From Anadara kagoshimensis (taxonomy: Eukaryota > Mollusca > Bivalvia > Arcoida > Arcidae), in assembly GCA_021292105.1 (NCBI GenBank), contig CM037870.1, positions 63,982,083 to 64,046,082 on the forward strand: a stretch of DNA of 64,000 nucleotides. Direction: 5' to 3'. Shown in pieces: positions 24,301-35,337 of this stretch. The notes beneath the pieces were generated by a model. The model was given only the letters and a program-made list of their open reading frames with translations, searched no databases and was not told where the DNA came from. How positions within the stretch are numbered: the stretch's first letter is position 1; every line of letters starts with the position of its first letter. A program made the position numbers and the translations under genes.

Positions 24301-25530
24301 GATTTTGTTTCCATTTCTGGTAGCCAAAGTATCCATAAACTACTAATTTTTGAGAATTTTTTTTCAAAAAGTAGGGAAGTTTGTGAAAAAATATTTTAAA
24401 AGAGACTGCATGTATATGGTCACACATTTTTTAAGTTTGGTTACTAATAATTTTTAATTTATGGACACTTAGTAAGAAATAAATGAAATTTTCCTTCTTG
24501 TTATCAACATAACCTTGAAAATTGGCATGAAAATGCAGTTGGTTATAATTAAGCTTATGCAAATTATACTGAAAATCTGGTATTTTTAAGAAGTGTAACA
24601 AGTTGCAAAAAAAAAAAAAAAAAAATAAATAAAATTTAATATACATGTAATTCACTTGCTTTTGCATTGTGACTCATTTGGTGTCAGAAATGTTTAGTGT
24701 CATCTGACATTCATCTTCCATAGCAATATAGTACATACCATGATAATCTTATTTTTCACTTTCCTATTAGTTCCAGTTATTAAAAACTTAATACAAAATG
24801 TTTGCACTAATAAAGACAACAGCATCAGCAGCAATAACCATGTGACTGCTAAGTATCACTTCAGACAAAGCCAAAATATTGATAGAAAACTTTTTATACA
24901 TTTGTTTCTGGAAATGGGACATACATATATTATGGTAAGGCTTTATCAGTCTGTCCATATTTCTGTAATAAATGATCTGGCCTACTCCTCCAACATGATA
25001 ACCAGGGTATAATATTGTTTGTGCCATAAGAGGAGGTAACTATGTGCTTCTCAGTTGTGTGCTTTTGAAATTTTAATAATGTTTTTCTGGAATCTTTACC
25101 AACAGTTTCATGGTAAAAATGTAAACAGTTGTATATTTCACCACCTAGTGCCACTCATTCATATCTAGTATATATATATATATAATTATATATATACATG
25201 TATATATATATAAGGGTTTTAGCAGGTTACACAGCACTATGTACCCTGTGAAAGATTTATGTACCCTGAGCTGCAGGAATACCTAGACCCATGTAAGCCT
25301 CAGCAAGCCAGATCAGAATACATGTATATATATATATGTTTGTTTACTTTCAGGATTACTTGGACCCACGTAACCCTCAGCAAGCCAGATCAGAGGCATC
25401 AAACTTGATACAGATGATGGATGACAACAAAAATGGCCGATTATCATTACAAGAAGTCATGAAACACAAAGATATTTTTATAACTAGTAAAGTAGTTGAT
25501 GTCAAACGGAATCTACATGATGAGTTTTAA
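15355..25530 (+). CDS. SDF4: 45 kDa calcium-binding protein (Cab45/SDF4-like), complete, 6 exons
   Basis: Exons: 15355-15644, 16145-16281, 19258-19371, 22678-22836, 24005-24180 and 25354-25530. All introns are GT-AG and the phases join to 350 aa plus TAA (human Cab45 is 362 aa). The N-terminus (MLKLILCLTNVFLVQDVLCRG) is a signal peptide. The block DHLDAVKIEQDGMLNKDFH followed by EAFLG is the family's N-terminal signature. Six EF-hands follow. EF1 99-110 (DSDSDGELSESE) is canonical. EF2 138-149 (DPQNRGYVDWKE) is degenerate, with Gln and Arg at loop positions 3 and 5. EF3 196-208 (DQPPADNRLTEME) is non-canonical, as in human. EF4 234-245 (DTNEDKLLTEKE) has Lys at position 6. EF5 279-290 (DRDHDGVATIKE) and EF6 315-326 (DDNKNGRLSLQE) are canonical. 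The C-terminus HDEF is a KDEL-like retention tail shared with human Cab45. The family (CREC) is soluble in the Golgi/ER lumen and links luminal Ca2+ to cargo sorting. Start chosen as the first Met, directly before the signal peptide. Confidence 0.96.
16361..17256 (+). repeat. tRNA-derived SINE (family 1), split by a MITE
   Basis: With 16388-17082 removed, the head reads CTGACTGAGTGGTCTGATC and then ACATCACC...CTGGGTTCGGATCC. This is a tRNA-Leu-like A box followed by a B box. The tail (GACAGATCCTAGTTTGAGG, gtttgtcaattcacttg, aagtgaaagaatctt) recurs at 27497 and 38681, with more diverged copies near 46050 and 47560. It lies in Cab45 intron 2. Confidence 0.7.
16388..17074. mobile_element. 687-bp MITE with subterminal 'aattcgcccc' arrays, 8-bp TSD
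   Basis: The first 25 bp and the complement of the last 25 bp agree at most positions, sharing the ends of TCGCCCCACGG / TCGTCCCACGG. Exact 8-bp duplications GTCTGATC flank it (16380-16387 and 17075-17082). Each end repeats aattcgcccc(c)at three to four times. No ORF of note. It is inserted into a SINE directly after its A box. Confidence 0.85.
17530..17990. repeat. Degenerate tandem repeat, unit about 33 bp
   Basis: Many diverged copies of a unit like ttgtaacctctgtgaatg + tgctgctgcgaatgc. Open reading frames on the minus strand (rich in HSQRLQ / IYRGYNA blocks) are a by-product of the repeat; I see no gene signal. It lies in Cab45 intron 2. Confidence 0.7.
18780..19110 (-). repeat. SINE body (family 2) with a 54-bp triplication
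   Basis: The sequence tracks, on the minus strand, the body seen at 53790-54050 and 61290-61572 (blocks like caggaattt-gacctttgc and ttttcaagtcttagtcag). Within it 18947-19000, 19001-19054 and 19055-19108 are three almost identical 54-bp direct repeats. It lies in Cab45 intron 2. Confidence 0.6.
19856..22060 (+). mobile_element. 2.2-kb tandem-repeat element (pearl/HINE-like architecture), copy 1
   Basis: The head is a hairpin AGCTCACCTGAGCC-aaa-GGCTCAGATGAGCT. The tail has CAGGTGAGC and the palindrome GGCCCATGGGCC, ending CTCTTGTT. Between them, roughly 20490-21800, are nine to ten direct repeats of about 145 bp, each with TTCAAAGGTCAAGGTCA, ggttaattatctcgaaaac and aactttttgtatag blocks. There is no protein. 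Terminal hairpins plus a central tandem array resemble the 'pearl' elements of bivalves and Helentron-associated elements; that assignment is inference. It lies in Cab45 intron 3. Confidence 0.8.
23340..23385 (+). repeat. Solo tail remnant of the AGCTCACC-type element
   Basis: ATCAAGTGAGCATAAGGCCC followed by ATGAGCCTGTTGT matches the 3' end of the element at 19856-22060 without its head or array. Cab45 intron 4. Confidence 0.5.
23501..23640 (+). repeat. tRNA-derived SINE (family 3)
   Basis: TGGCTCATTGGTAGAGC is a strong A box and GGGTTCAAACC a strong B box, 35 bp apart. The tail (gggtcatacat, tgcttcct, agaacag) recurs at 42693. The acceptor stem does not pair, so it is a SINE head and not a tRNA gene. 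Cab45 intron 4. Confidence 0.65.
24608..24626. repeat. poly(A) tract
   Basis: A run of about 19 A in Cab45 intron 5; it may be the tail of an old retroposon. Confidence 0.6.
25272..25320 (+). pseudogene. Decayed tandem copy of the start of Cab45 exon 6
   Basis: CTGCAG then GAATACCTAGACCCATGTAA continues to a block identical to exon 6 (cagcaagccagatcagaa). It matches exon 6 from its acceptor AG through codon 14, displaced 77 bp upstream. 77 is not a multiple of 3, and Cys and Lys replace Arg and Asn, so it cannot extend exon 6 in frame. It still carries an AG acceptor. Confidence 0.75.
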
Positions 25531-27496
25531 TGTGTGTATGGGGTTGTTTGAGAGATAGAGAGTATGGTAGTCAGTGTCAAACCGAAAGTGATTAATTAAT
25601 TGTATATGTTTATAGTTGTAAGAGAGAGAGAGAGAGTTGATGTCAACAGAATCTTCATGCTAAATTTTAATGTGTGTATATAGGGGGTATTAGAGCAAGA
25701 GAGAGAGAGAGAGATGTGTGCACTATGAAGATAGAGAAATGACATATTTTCTGAGAATTACTCCAGATAAAAGATACCGGTTGAAAATTCATTAAAAATT
25801 TAATTTTCTAGATATCAAAAAAGTGTCTTTTTCCAAAGCAATAGTGTGATATTATACTGTGTAAATCCATGTACATAATTATGTATATATAAGGTTATGT
25901 ATTTGTACCAGTATTGTGAATTCCATTTTATGGTGATTAACATTCATTACAAGATCTATACAGTAAAACCTTCTAAAAGGGAGAATCTTCTAGACAAAAG
26001 TCGGGACTCTCTGGGCCATATTTGGGGCCGGTATTGGGGACCCATTCGCAATTAAAAATCTAATGGGATTTTTTTCACAGCTGATTTTTACATTTCAAAA
26101 ACAATTAAAATCACTCTGAGAATGGCAAAATAGATAAAATAAATATAAACTTACCTGTATGTCAAAAATCAATTGGAAAGTGAATAAAAGTAATTCATGT
26201 ATATTAGTCATTAAACATGTTTTCATCCATCTATTGTAAAGTTTTGTAACAATAATTCTGGCTATTAGATCACTAATGTTTGGCAATTACAAAGGCACTG
26301 GCCCAATTCACAAATGTTTTAGAGACAGCCCTGTCCCTAGAAGGTTTAGTTTTCATTTTGTGGTTTCGTAATTTAAAAATGTTTAAAATAATTGTGGATA
26401 TTAAATTTTGTGGTTTTTGCTACCCACAAAAGTAAGCAAAATTTAATTAGTTTATCATTCAAAGTATACAGCTTATAAATAAATAAACTATTACAAAATT
26501 TGTGTATGGTGTAAGCTAAACTTTCATCGACAGTAATAATTAGGGTACCGTTAGGTCAGGAAAATCCAGTTTAATCTAAACAAACACATTCAATAAGCAT
26601 ATGTTTATCAATATATTCTGTGCATAAAATCCAAGTTGATGGTATCAATATCACAAGTATTAAAATGTTTTGAATTTGCTTTAAAATGATGTATTGTTAA
26701 ATGTGCCTACTTAGAAATCCTGTTAATTTTAACATAGGACACTATGGAAAATCCAGACCTTTGGTGCCTCACTATTTATAACAGTTACCCCCCTTTACAT
26801 AGAATTCCCCGATATTTACTTGTCTATATGTATCATGTACTGTACCGTTAACTGCATATGTTTGCCTATTTGGAACAATCAAGTTTTTTAGCCGAGTTAT
26901 TCACCACAACTTTGCTTGTTGTACGGCGTTCACATCAGTGAAAGCGTACTTTGCAAAGATCAGGCTTCTTTACCATGAAACAGTAGTTTTTTACAGTACA
27001 TTGGAGAAATAGTGTGCCTTGTAATTTAACTCTGTTCTATCGTGATATATGAATTCTGGTTTTTATAAGGTATATTATTGTATGATATACTGTAGATTTG
27101 TTATTTATTTCATTTTTCAGTACTATGAATTCATTAATTTTCGTCCTGTCCCATATTATTGTTTATTTCTTGGATACCCTATCCTTGTTAACAAAATAGT
27201 ACCAACCATATCAAGAATTTACTACCCCAGGAAATGGTATCTTTTCTCGGGGCCACGAAAATTGGACAGCGCAAAAATAAATGATTTTATGGTTTAAATT
27301 GAAATATTACACACAAGTTATACATTGTTATTTTTTATGGAAATTTATATATGGTTATATATTTAACTTCATTTTGTTTTAAACATTAAGTCATAAAAAA
27401 TCTAAATTCTCATGAGATGTTTTGATTGTATAATTTTTTTCTGACCCGATAATTTGTGGTCTGAGGCACACACTTTTGGATCACAGTGACTTTCAC
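25531..27496. other. Cab45 3'UTR and gene-free sequence
   Basis: Starts with the exon 6 stop context and GAGA tracts (25622-25636, 25699-25714). AATAAA motifs occur near 26130 and 26480, but I cannot say which is used. The rest is AT-rich with no exon I can support. Confidence 0.5.
25632..25700 (+). pseudogene. Decayed tandem copy of the end of Cab45 exon 6
   Basis: GTTGATGTCAACAGAATCTT through ttttaatgtgtgtata repeats the last coding codons, the stop and the first 3'UTR bases of exon 6 (25495 onward), displaced by 141 bp, with substitutions. It follows a GAGAGA run and lies in the Cab45 3'UTR or just after it. Confidence 0.65.
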
Positions 27497-27650
27497 AGCC
27501 GAGGTTCCAACTAAACTCAGACAGATTCTAGTTTCAGAAAGCTGGTTGGTTCACTTGCAGAGGCGTGGTGATTTTTTCCAGGCATTCTGGTTTTCTCCAC
27601 CATCTTTGATATAAGTGAAAGAATCTTTAGTGTGGCTTAATTCCATTACT
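27497..27650 (+). repeat. 5'-truncated SINE (family 1)
   Basis: GGTTCCAACTAAACTCAGAC is a decayed B-box zone; it is followed by agattctagtttcagaaag, ggttcacttgcag and aagtgaaagaatctt, the same order of blocks as the SINE at 17085-17256. Confidence 0.55.
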
Positions 27651-27898
27651 TAAGGCCACTCTACTGCATGTATTCAGAATTCTAAAAAAAGAGCACATAG
27701 TACCATTTTATTCTTATAGCATCATTAAAAATGTTACTTAAAATAATAATTCTTGAGTTCTTTCATAGCATGTACACTGCAATTTAGAGTATAATCTTTC
27801 TATGATGAAACTTACGGTCATTAATGATACTTTAAAAAAATATCCGATAATTTTAGATTACTGCCATCACATGCACATGTGCATTGTATTATCATGGG

Positions 27899-27924
27899 TT
27901 GTGTGTGTGTGTGTGTGTGTGTGT
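27899..27924. repeat. (GT)n microsatellite
   Basis: About 13 GT units followed by a TTGTTTGTTTG run. Confidence 0.9.
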
Positions 27925-29542
27925 TGTTGTTTGTTTGTTTGCATTTTTAAGGTTGTTAGATCATGTAGATTGAGTGGAATTTTATTTATACATTTGTGGG
28001 TGCTTTGTTTAATAAGCTATATTAATAATACTCTTAATTTATTTATTTCAGTTCAATACCTAGATTATTTACATGTATATTGAAATACGATACACAATCT
28101 TTACTAAAATTTGTGTATTTTGTTATTTGTCTGTTTTTCTTGTTATCTCACTTTTGGATTTGTTGTTTTTCTTGTTAGTAACCATGGTAACAGTGTGATA
28201 TGATCTTGTTTTTGTTAACATTTTGATATTTTAAATTCCATTCATTTTAGAGATATACAAATGTTCTGTATTATAATGCTAGGTTTTTTTAAGTAGTCTT
28301 TTATTGAACAAAATAAATTAAAATACAATAAACCTGCGAAATAGTCTCCACCCATGGGACTTGAGGACTATTGACTTTATAGATCTTTAGATATATCTAG
28401 TTTTTTTTATATCAAACAAAGGGACCTTAAAATTGAAGTCTTAATGGGCAGATGGTTTTGTATATAGAGGTGATCACAATAGCAACTTTAGTAGTTTACT
28501 ATCTTCATTTAAATGAAAATTCAAATTTTGGTGGGTTTGTTTGCAATTTGGTTTTAGCTTTTTGAGCAAGTTATTGTGGTGTATGTGTTAAAAATATTAA
28601 ATATATAAATGGTCAAACAGGATGTTCTGTTTTCTTCTTGGTAATTACCTCCACCATCTGCAAAACTTACAAATAACTGTGGTCTAAAGTGCTTGTCTAC
28701 AAGTTACAGCATATCTCGCTCTTAAGTTTAAATGCCACTTGTGTAAGAAAGTTTGTCAGTTCACTTGCCAAAAGTCAAGGATTTTATAACGCATTATCTT
28801 CTAACTCACCTGTACAAAGGCAAAACAGCTAATATCAGTGTTGAAAAATGGGACAAAATTGATAAACAAAAACTGATTGATTATCAATTGCCGGTAATCA
28901 CTGGCTAATATTATGTCAAACCCCTAGTGTCTGTGTCATTGCCTAATGTTACATTTATGTGGAAGTCTATATATAAAATAAAACATCCATACAGGTGAAC
29001 TGTCTGGCAGAACTTGCCTCCCTTTGGTTAGTTTAGGGTCGAAATATTGCCAAAAATGTATGATTGTGTTGTTTTTCACCTTCAGACATTCCATTTAAAT
29101 TTTTCAGTAACATTGAAATGCAATTGATTATTTTTTAAATTTAAAAATATATATCAATCAAAATTTAAGAATTTTTAATTCAAAATTTAGAAATCAAAAG
29201 TAGTCTTGACTACAATAAATATTTTTTTTAAAGATTTCTTTATGTATGATATTTCTTCCTTCCAAATTACATGTATTACAAAATTTGATCAATTTGATTT
29301 TATGACATATCAAATCTTATCATTACATATACAATGTATCACCATAATGTGTATAGTAATATGCCAGATTCTGACTTCTGCTACATAGTTTGTTTTTATT
29401 TATTTTTTGTTAAATACCTTATATCAGAATATCATTTTGATTTTAACCTGTTTAATGACATATGTATACTTGTACATGTTGTAGTACAAATTTCTCAAAT
29501 TTGATAAGAAACACATTAATTTTTAAATGTTTATGATGTCAT
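27925..29542. other. Gene-free AT-rich stretch
   Basis: No exon or structured repeat that I can support, apart from a weak SINE-tail echo near 28740 (gtttgtcagttcacttgcc). Confidence 0.5.
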
Positions 29543-30002
29543 ATCCTGATTGGAACTATTTTTGTTTGTTGTTTGAGATCCCAGATCCTGACATGGACTA
29601 CTTTTTGTTGTTTGAGATCCCAGATCCTGACATGGACTACTTTTTGTTGTTTGAATTTCCAGATCCTGACATGGACTACTTTTTGTTGTTTGAATTTCCA
29701 GATCCTGATATGGACTACTTTTTGTTGTTTGAAATCCCAGATTCTGACATGGACTACTTTTTGTTGTTTGAGATCCCAGATCCTGACATGGACTACTTTT
29801 TGTTGTTTGAAATCCCAGATCCTGACATGGACTACTTTTTGTTGTTTGAAATCCATGATCCTGACATCGACTACTTTTTGTTGTTTGAGATCTAAGATCC
29901 TGACATGGACTACTTTTGTTGTTTGAAATCCATGATCCTGACGTGGACTACTTTTTGTTGTTTGGTATTCCAGATCCTGACATGGACTACTTTTTGTTGT
30001 TA
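29543..30002. repeat. 39-bp minisatellite, about 12 copies
   Basis: The unit is about CCAGATCCTGACATGGACTA followed by ctttttgttgtttgagatc. As 39 is divisible by 3 the plus frame reads a 13-residue repeat (DPDMDYFLLFEIP), and other frames stay open on both strands too. One copy has an in-frame stop (29893-29895) and one lacks a T. I take the ORFs as by-products, since there is no splice or promoter evidence. Confidence 0.9.
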
Positions 30003-30150
30003 AATAATCATTCCTGCTCATATACAACATATCATGTAGAAATTATGGATATACAGAGTTGTATAGTATTTTGTGATATCATGTATAGTCAATCAACAAG
30101 TATATTTATACACACGATGTATAGGGAACACACATGTTTATTTTGTCTAT

Positions 30151-31597
30151 GTAATAAGCAACACTAAGCATGAACACTGTTTATGTATAAACTGTGGATT
30201 TTAATACTACCCATGTGATAGGTGGATTCTTCTATATGATAATTCCTAATTAAAGGTCAATCAAACATTGTCTGCCTATATATAGAAATCGTGGGCATAC
30301 ACAAGTCATGTATTTGAAATTATTACCTATACACAATTTTTATTACTGGTATTTTTGTAGTATTGTTTTGTTTTAAGTTATTTGTAATAAGCAACATTAA
30401 GCATGAACACTGTTCATGTATAAACGGGTGCAAGACGTTTCGTCCCATAGGACTTTTGTCCCATGCCATTTCGTACCATATTCGGGACATTTCGTACCAT
30501 ATTCAGGACTTTTCGTCCCATACTTGTAAGACGTTTCGTACCATAGGACTTTTCGTCCCGTGATATTTCCTAACATTTTCAGGACTTTTCGCTCTGTGAT
30601 TTTAAGATTTATCATAATATTTCGTAGCTTGTCCATGACTTTTCGTACCGTTACATTCCTTTTAACTTTTATGTTGGTGTTATTGTGCCATTTTTAATGG
30701 AAATTTGATGATGTCCAGAGCACAAACCAAAATTTTATTCACGATTTCAATTCACGTATTTAAGAATTTTTCTTATTATGTAAATAGATACTAACTGTGC
30801 TCGGAACATTGTCAAATTCTCTCGTAAGAATCGCAAATAACTGGATATTCATGTTCAGGAAAGATTGTCTCGTAATGTAATGCAATACGTTGTAAATTAG
30901 TTGATTTTAGTTAATAATGAATAAATAATAAATAGTATTTCCACCCTATTTTTAAGTTTTGGATTGCATGTTTTAACAAGAAATAAATAATATTTCTTTC
31001 GTTTTTTTAATAATAAAAAATAAATAAAAAGATATTAAAACAACTTATTTTTTCTCATTTAGATAAATACTCAATACAAATAACCACAGCGATGCGATTT
31101 GCAATTGGTTATATAACCACTCCGTATAAAAAAATAATTAAATTTTATTTTAAAAAAATAAATTAAATAAATATCTCCGATCTGTTTGACTTAATATTAA
31201 AATAATTAAATTTTATTCATGAAACGGTAACAAAAAAAAAAAAAACTTAAAATAAATAAATAAAAAATATCTATTTATCTCTTTTAAATAATATAACAAT
31301 GTTACAAAATGTCATGGGACGAAATGTCCTGAATATGGTACGAAATGGCATGGGACAAAAAGTCCTATGGTCTGTAATTCGTATAAACTTAGAATTTTAC
31401 TACTACCCATGTGATAGGTGGATTCTTCTATATGATAATTCCCGATTAAAGGTCAATCAAACATTGTCTGCCTATATATAGAAATTGTGGATATACACAA
31501 GGTATATTATTGTGTGGTATCATGTATTTGAAATTATTACCTATACACAATTTATATTACCAGTATTTTTGTGGTATTGTTTTGTTTTAAGTTATTT
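30151..31597 (+). repeat. 233-bp tandem duplication, second copy split by a TE
   Basis: Copy A is 30151-30383. Copy B begins at 30384 (gtaataagcaacattaagc), is interrupted at 30426-31388, and resumes to 31597 (ending ttttgttttaagttattt). The copies agree at most positions. Confidence 0.85.
30426..31380. mobile_element. TIR element with 'ttcgtccc' arrays, copy 2, 955 bp
   Basis: Starts GGGTGCAAGACGTTTCG and ends GGTCTGTAATTC, the same termini as the element at 10980-13957. Exact 8-bp duplications GTATAAAC flank it (30418-30425 and 31381-31388). Subterminal arrays of GGACTTTTCGTCC-type motifs are present at both ends, longer on the left. The interior is very AT-rich with no ORF. Confidence 0.88.
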
Positions 31598-34410
31598 ATT
31601 TCCCCAAATCCATTGATTGTATCATCATATTGATGGCTGCTTTATCAAGTTTATGTCTTATTTTGTAAATGTATTACGGTAGTTTTAGCATGTACATACA
31701 AGTATTAGTGCAAATTATAATTTGGGTATATTCACACGAACTTGAATAAGCAAAAATCTCATGGTTGGTTTTGTGCATTATGATTGTATTTAATTTGATG
31801 GTGTCTACATGGTAGCTCTTCTGTATCATCACCAAAATCACTAAAATTTGTTAAGCTTATGTTATATATTGTAACTGTATTAATTTTAGCATGTACAAAT
31901 ATAAGCTCAAATTATAATGTGGCAAAGTTCAAAATAACAGCCAGTCTTACAGTCTGAGACTGGTAACTTTTTGGAAGGACTGTTTAGTTTTACAATAGCC
32001 CCTCTATATACTATAATAGAAAATGTTTAAATTTAAAAAACAAAGACTGGTTGAAAATTTTGACTTTGAACACCTAATATAGATAAATATACAGAGACTT
32101 GAAAGAGCGTAAATCTTATGGAGCACCTTGTACACTATTATCATATATAATTTGGCTGTGACTATAATTGTACTTTATTGTATCTTCTTCAAAATCACTG
32201 AAATTAGTACACTGCTAAAATTAATATGCTTACAGTAGGTAATATACTGTAATATTATTACATAAAGCATTGTGTGGTTGGATAATTTTGTTTGTTGTTG
32301 TCACAATTAGCTCATTTGAGCAAATACTCAAGGCGAGCTGTTCAAATGCTGTTTTATCTGTCATCCTTTGTTTGTCATTTATCTGTCATTTGTCGTCTGT
32401 CTTTTATCCACCATCCGCCATTAATTGCCTGTAAACTTTTCACTAAAAAAACCTTTTTCCACAACCAGTAAACACATGGCTAGAATGCTGTCATGTCTGA
32501 GCTCATTCAAGTTTGCAAAACTGATTGACCTTGGCCCACATTCAAGATCACCTTTGATCTTTTAAAATTTATTTGTGAAGAATTGAAAGGTGAATATTAC
32601 AAAAGACAAGGTCATTTAGTGTGTTGGAGTTATCTTTCTTAAAACATATTTAAAGTCTATATTGTAATTCATATTTTGTTAAAATAATAGTAGTATAGTA
32701 CATGCACAGTAAAACTCCAATCCATCACCACCATTTGTTTTGTCAAATTTTGGAGTTATGATAAATTGAGGTAGGTTTATAAAGCAAACATATAGGTAAA
32801 TTGATTTTTTGACTTCAAAATAGTGTGGTAATAAGTGAGTTGGCACAGTTATTGAATGGCATTATAATGAGTTGTCACAGTATTTACAATTTGATTTAAA
32901 ATGTTAAAAGACTTAAAGATTGCCCTATTAACCTGTTTCAAACTAGCACATCTAAAATTTATTCAAAATTGAGTGCCAGCTTCATTTATAGCATCAGTAC
33001 ATGACAAACCTATATGATACAATGGTGGATCTAGACTTTCAAATATTTCTAAACCATCTTTATTAAATTCCATGATCCTCAGTAAAATCCTTTTTTCCTC
33101 AGGTGAGCCATTTAAGGCCCATACACTGCTTGTTTTAATTGTGTGGTTGAATAATTTTGCTTTTTGTTGACATTATTTGTTGATGTATAGTGTGTTGTTA
33201 GTTAAGGATATGGTGCATTAGAACCTGTGTAAACTTAACACCTCCCAATGAAATTCAGCTTTCCTTAAGTGAGCATTTAAAGACCCATGAGTTACTTGTT
33301 ATCATTATGCAGTAAGACAATTTTGCTTGTTGTTGTTAGATTGGTAAATTAGCACTTTCATTGAAAATATGAACTTTTTCAAGAAATAGCAAATTTTGTT
33401 TTCATGGCAAATTGTTTTTGTCTTGGTTGCAACAGCTAGAATTCCTCTAAGAAGGATCCTAATAATTAAGGTATTATTTACTATGACAACTTATGTTAGC
33501 TTTGGTTAGGACGGTATTAGACAATAGAGTTTAATTTATGTAAATATTTTGCTCTTGCATCACAGTGATTAATGTTTATTGTTTATTGTTTTAATTCTTA
33601 ATTTTGGAAATTTTGGTCATTTTTCTTCAGAGAGAAGTACCTACATTTGGTAGTAATTATAGAAAAACAAAAACCACTGATGTTTGCTGTACCATGTGTA
33701 TATGTTTTTAGTGTCACAGTTAAGGACATGGTACATTGGAACCCGTGTAAACCAAAAACCATCCAGCTTGCCTCAGGTGAGCATTTTAAGGTTTATGGAC
33801 TGCTTGTTTAAATTGTGTGGTTAAAAATTTTGCTTGTTTGCAAATTATTGATTTATATATGCTGTATGTCTTTGTTTTTAGTTTCATAGTTAAGTATGTG
33901 ATGCACTAGAAATTGTTTAAACTGAATACTTTTCAGATCAAAAATTTAATTGGGATTAGACACCTACTTGTACTCTGTTTTGTAATGGAATGTACTAAAA
34001 TACAATATAACCTTGATTTATTGCCACCATTTGTTCATTAAACTTTTGGCACTATAATGTCTCGTGAAAAACCAAGTGAAATTTATAAAGAACACTCAAA
34101 AGAAACAGATTTTGGGACATCAAATCTTGGGGTTTAACAGTTAATCAAGGGAGATTTATATAGAAAAACTATTATAGGAGAAATTGGAATTTTGTAACCT
34201 CAATATAGTGTAGGGATAAGTGAGATGGCAAAGTTATTGAGGGGCATTATAACAAGGTTTTACTGTATATGTAGTTTAGTTGAGACATGATTTCTATGCA
34301 TCCATTCATGTTATGTACTGGATTAAAATTGCAGTTTTATTTAATAGCTTATCACAGATGTAATAAACCTACACTAAAATTACCATCTCATTAGTTGTAT
34401 TTATGTATTT
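31598..34410. other. Gene-free stretch with decayed repeats
   Basis: Apart from the degenerate element at 32309-33135 and the two tail scraps after it, I see no exon, long inverted repeat or array. Confidence 0.5.
32309..33135 (+). repeat. Old, degenerate AGCTCACC-type element
   Basis: The head AGCTCATTTGAGCAAATACTC followed by aaggcgagct is a decayed version of the hairpin head. The tail CCTCAGGTGAGCCATTTAAG + gcccatacactgcttgtt matches the element tail. The ~145-bp array is absent or unrecognisable. Further tail-like scraps lie at 33260-33300 and 33770-33810. Confidence 0.55.
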
Positions 34411-34629
34411 ATACCCCTCCCCCAAAGTTGGGAGGTATTTAGGAATCACCCTGTCCGTCCGTCGGTTACTTCTTACCATCTGGCCTCCACCCCCATTTTG
34501 CGTCCACGCCATATCTTCCATGCCCATGGATGGATTTTGATCAAACATGACGCAAATTTATACCAACGTACCACATTAACTCTGACCGTTACGAATGGGG
34601 ATATTTGTCTCGCATGAGACTGCTAGTAA
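34411..34629 (+). mobile_element. Short element with 5' and 3' hairpins (Helitron-like?), copy 1
   Basis: Opens with an inverted repeat (ATACCCCTCCC / GGGAGGTAT), has ctgtccgtccgtc, and closes with GTCTCgcatGAGAC then TGCTAGT. A 3' hairpin followed by CTAG resembles a Helitron end (CTRR). The second copy is at 54752-55037. Confidence 0.5.
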
Positions 34630-34755
34630 TTAAAGTACGACAATCCCTCATTAGTATCGACAAATGTTTCTGCTTGCTTGTGTGGTTTTCCCCATAATAA
34701 TAAGTGTTAGATCTCCTATGTTATGCATCAATTGTGATAGTGATCAACTAAAATT

Positions 34756-35251
34756 AAAATATAATAATAATAATCTTTATTGGTATTAAGTAACTATACA
34801 GGCTTGTAGCCACATAGCAATATTATATAACAGTTGATGGCTGGCAGGAAATTCAGTATCTATATTGAACATAATAATAATAATAATATCATAATAAAAG
34901 TATTAGCTGATATCAAGAATATGACTTCTTGCAATCCAAGCATTATATAAATATTTAGCAAGTTTTAATAATAAAGTTTTAGATTGATTGCTAATAATAT
35001 TATAGAATTTGTGAATATTTGGCCAGTGATTATAATAAGATGGTAAAAATTTTAACCTTATTTGCCTATATGCTGGACATACCAGAACAAAGTGATATTC
35101 GTCCTCAACTACACGCATTCTACAACACTGACAAATTCTTAAATGACGAGGTGTATTAGAGTATCTACCAGTCTCTACACATAACTTGAGACTACCACAT
35201 CTTAATTTCGACAATAAGTTTGAAAAATGTGTTTTTAGCTCACCTGAGCCA

Positions 35252-35283
<32 letters not shown>

Positions 35284-35306
35284 GTCCGTTGTCTGTCGTC
35301 GTCGTC

Positions 35307-35337
<31 letters not shown>

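Noticed and set aside
29539-30030. 163-codon minus-strand ORF as a gene
   Set aside because: It is the reverse of the 39-bp minisatellite; a period divisible by three keeps several frames open.
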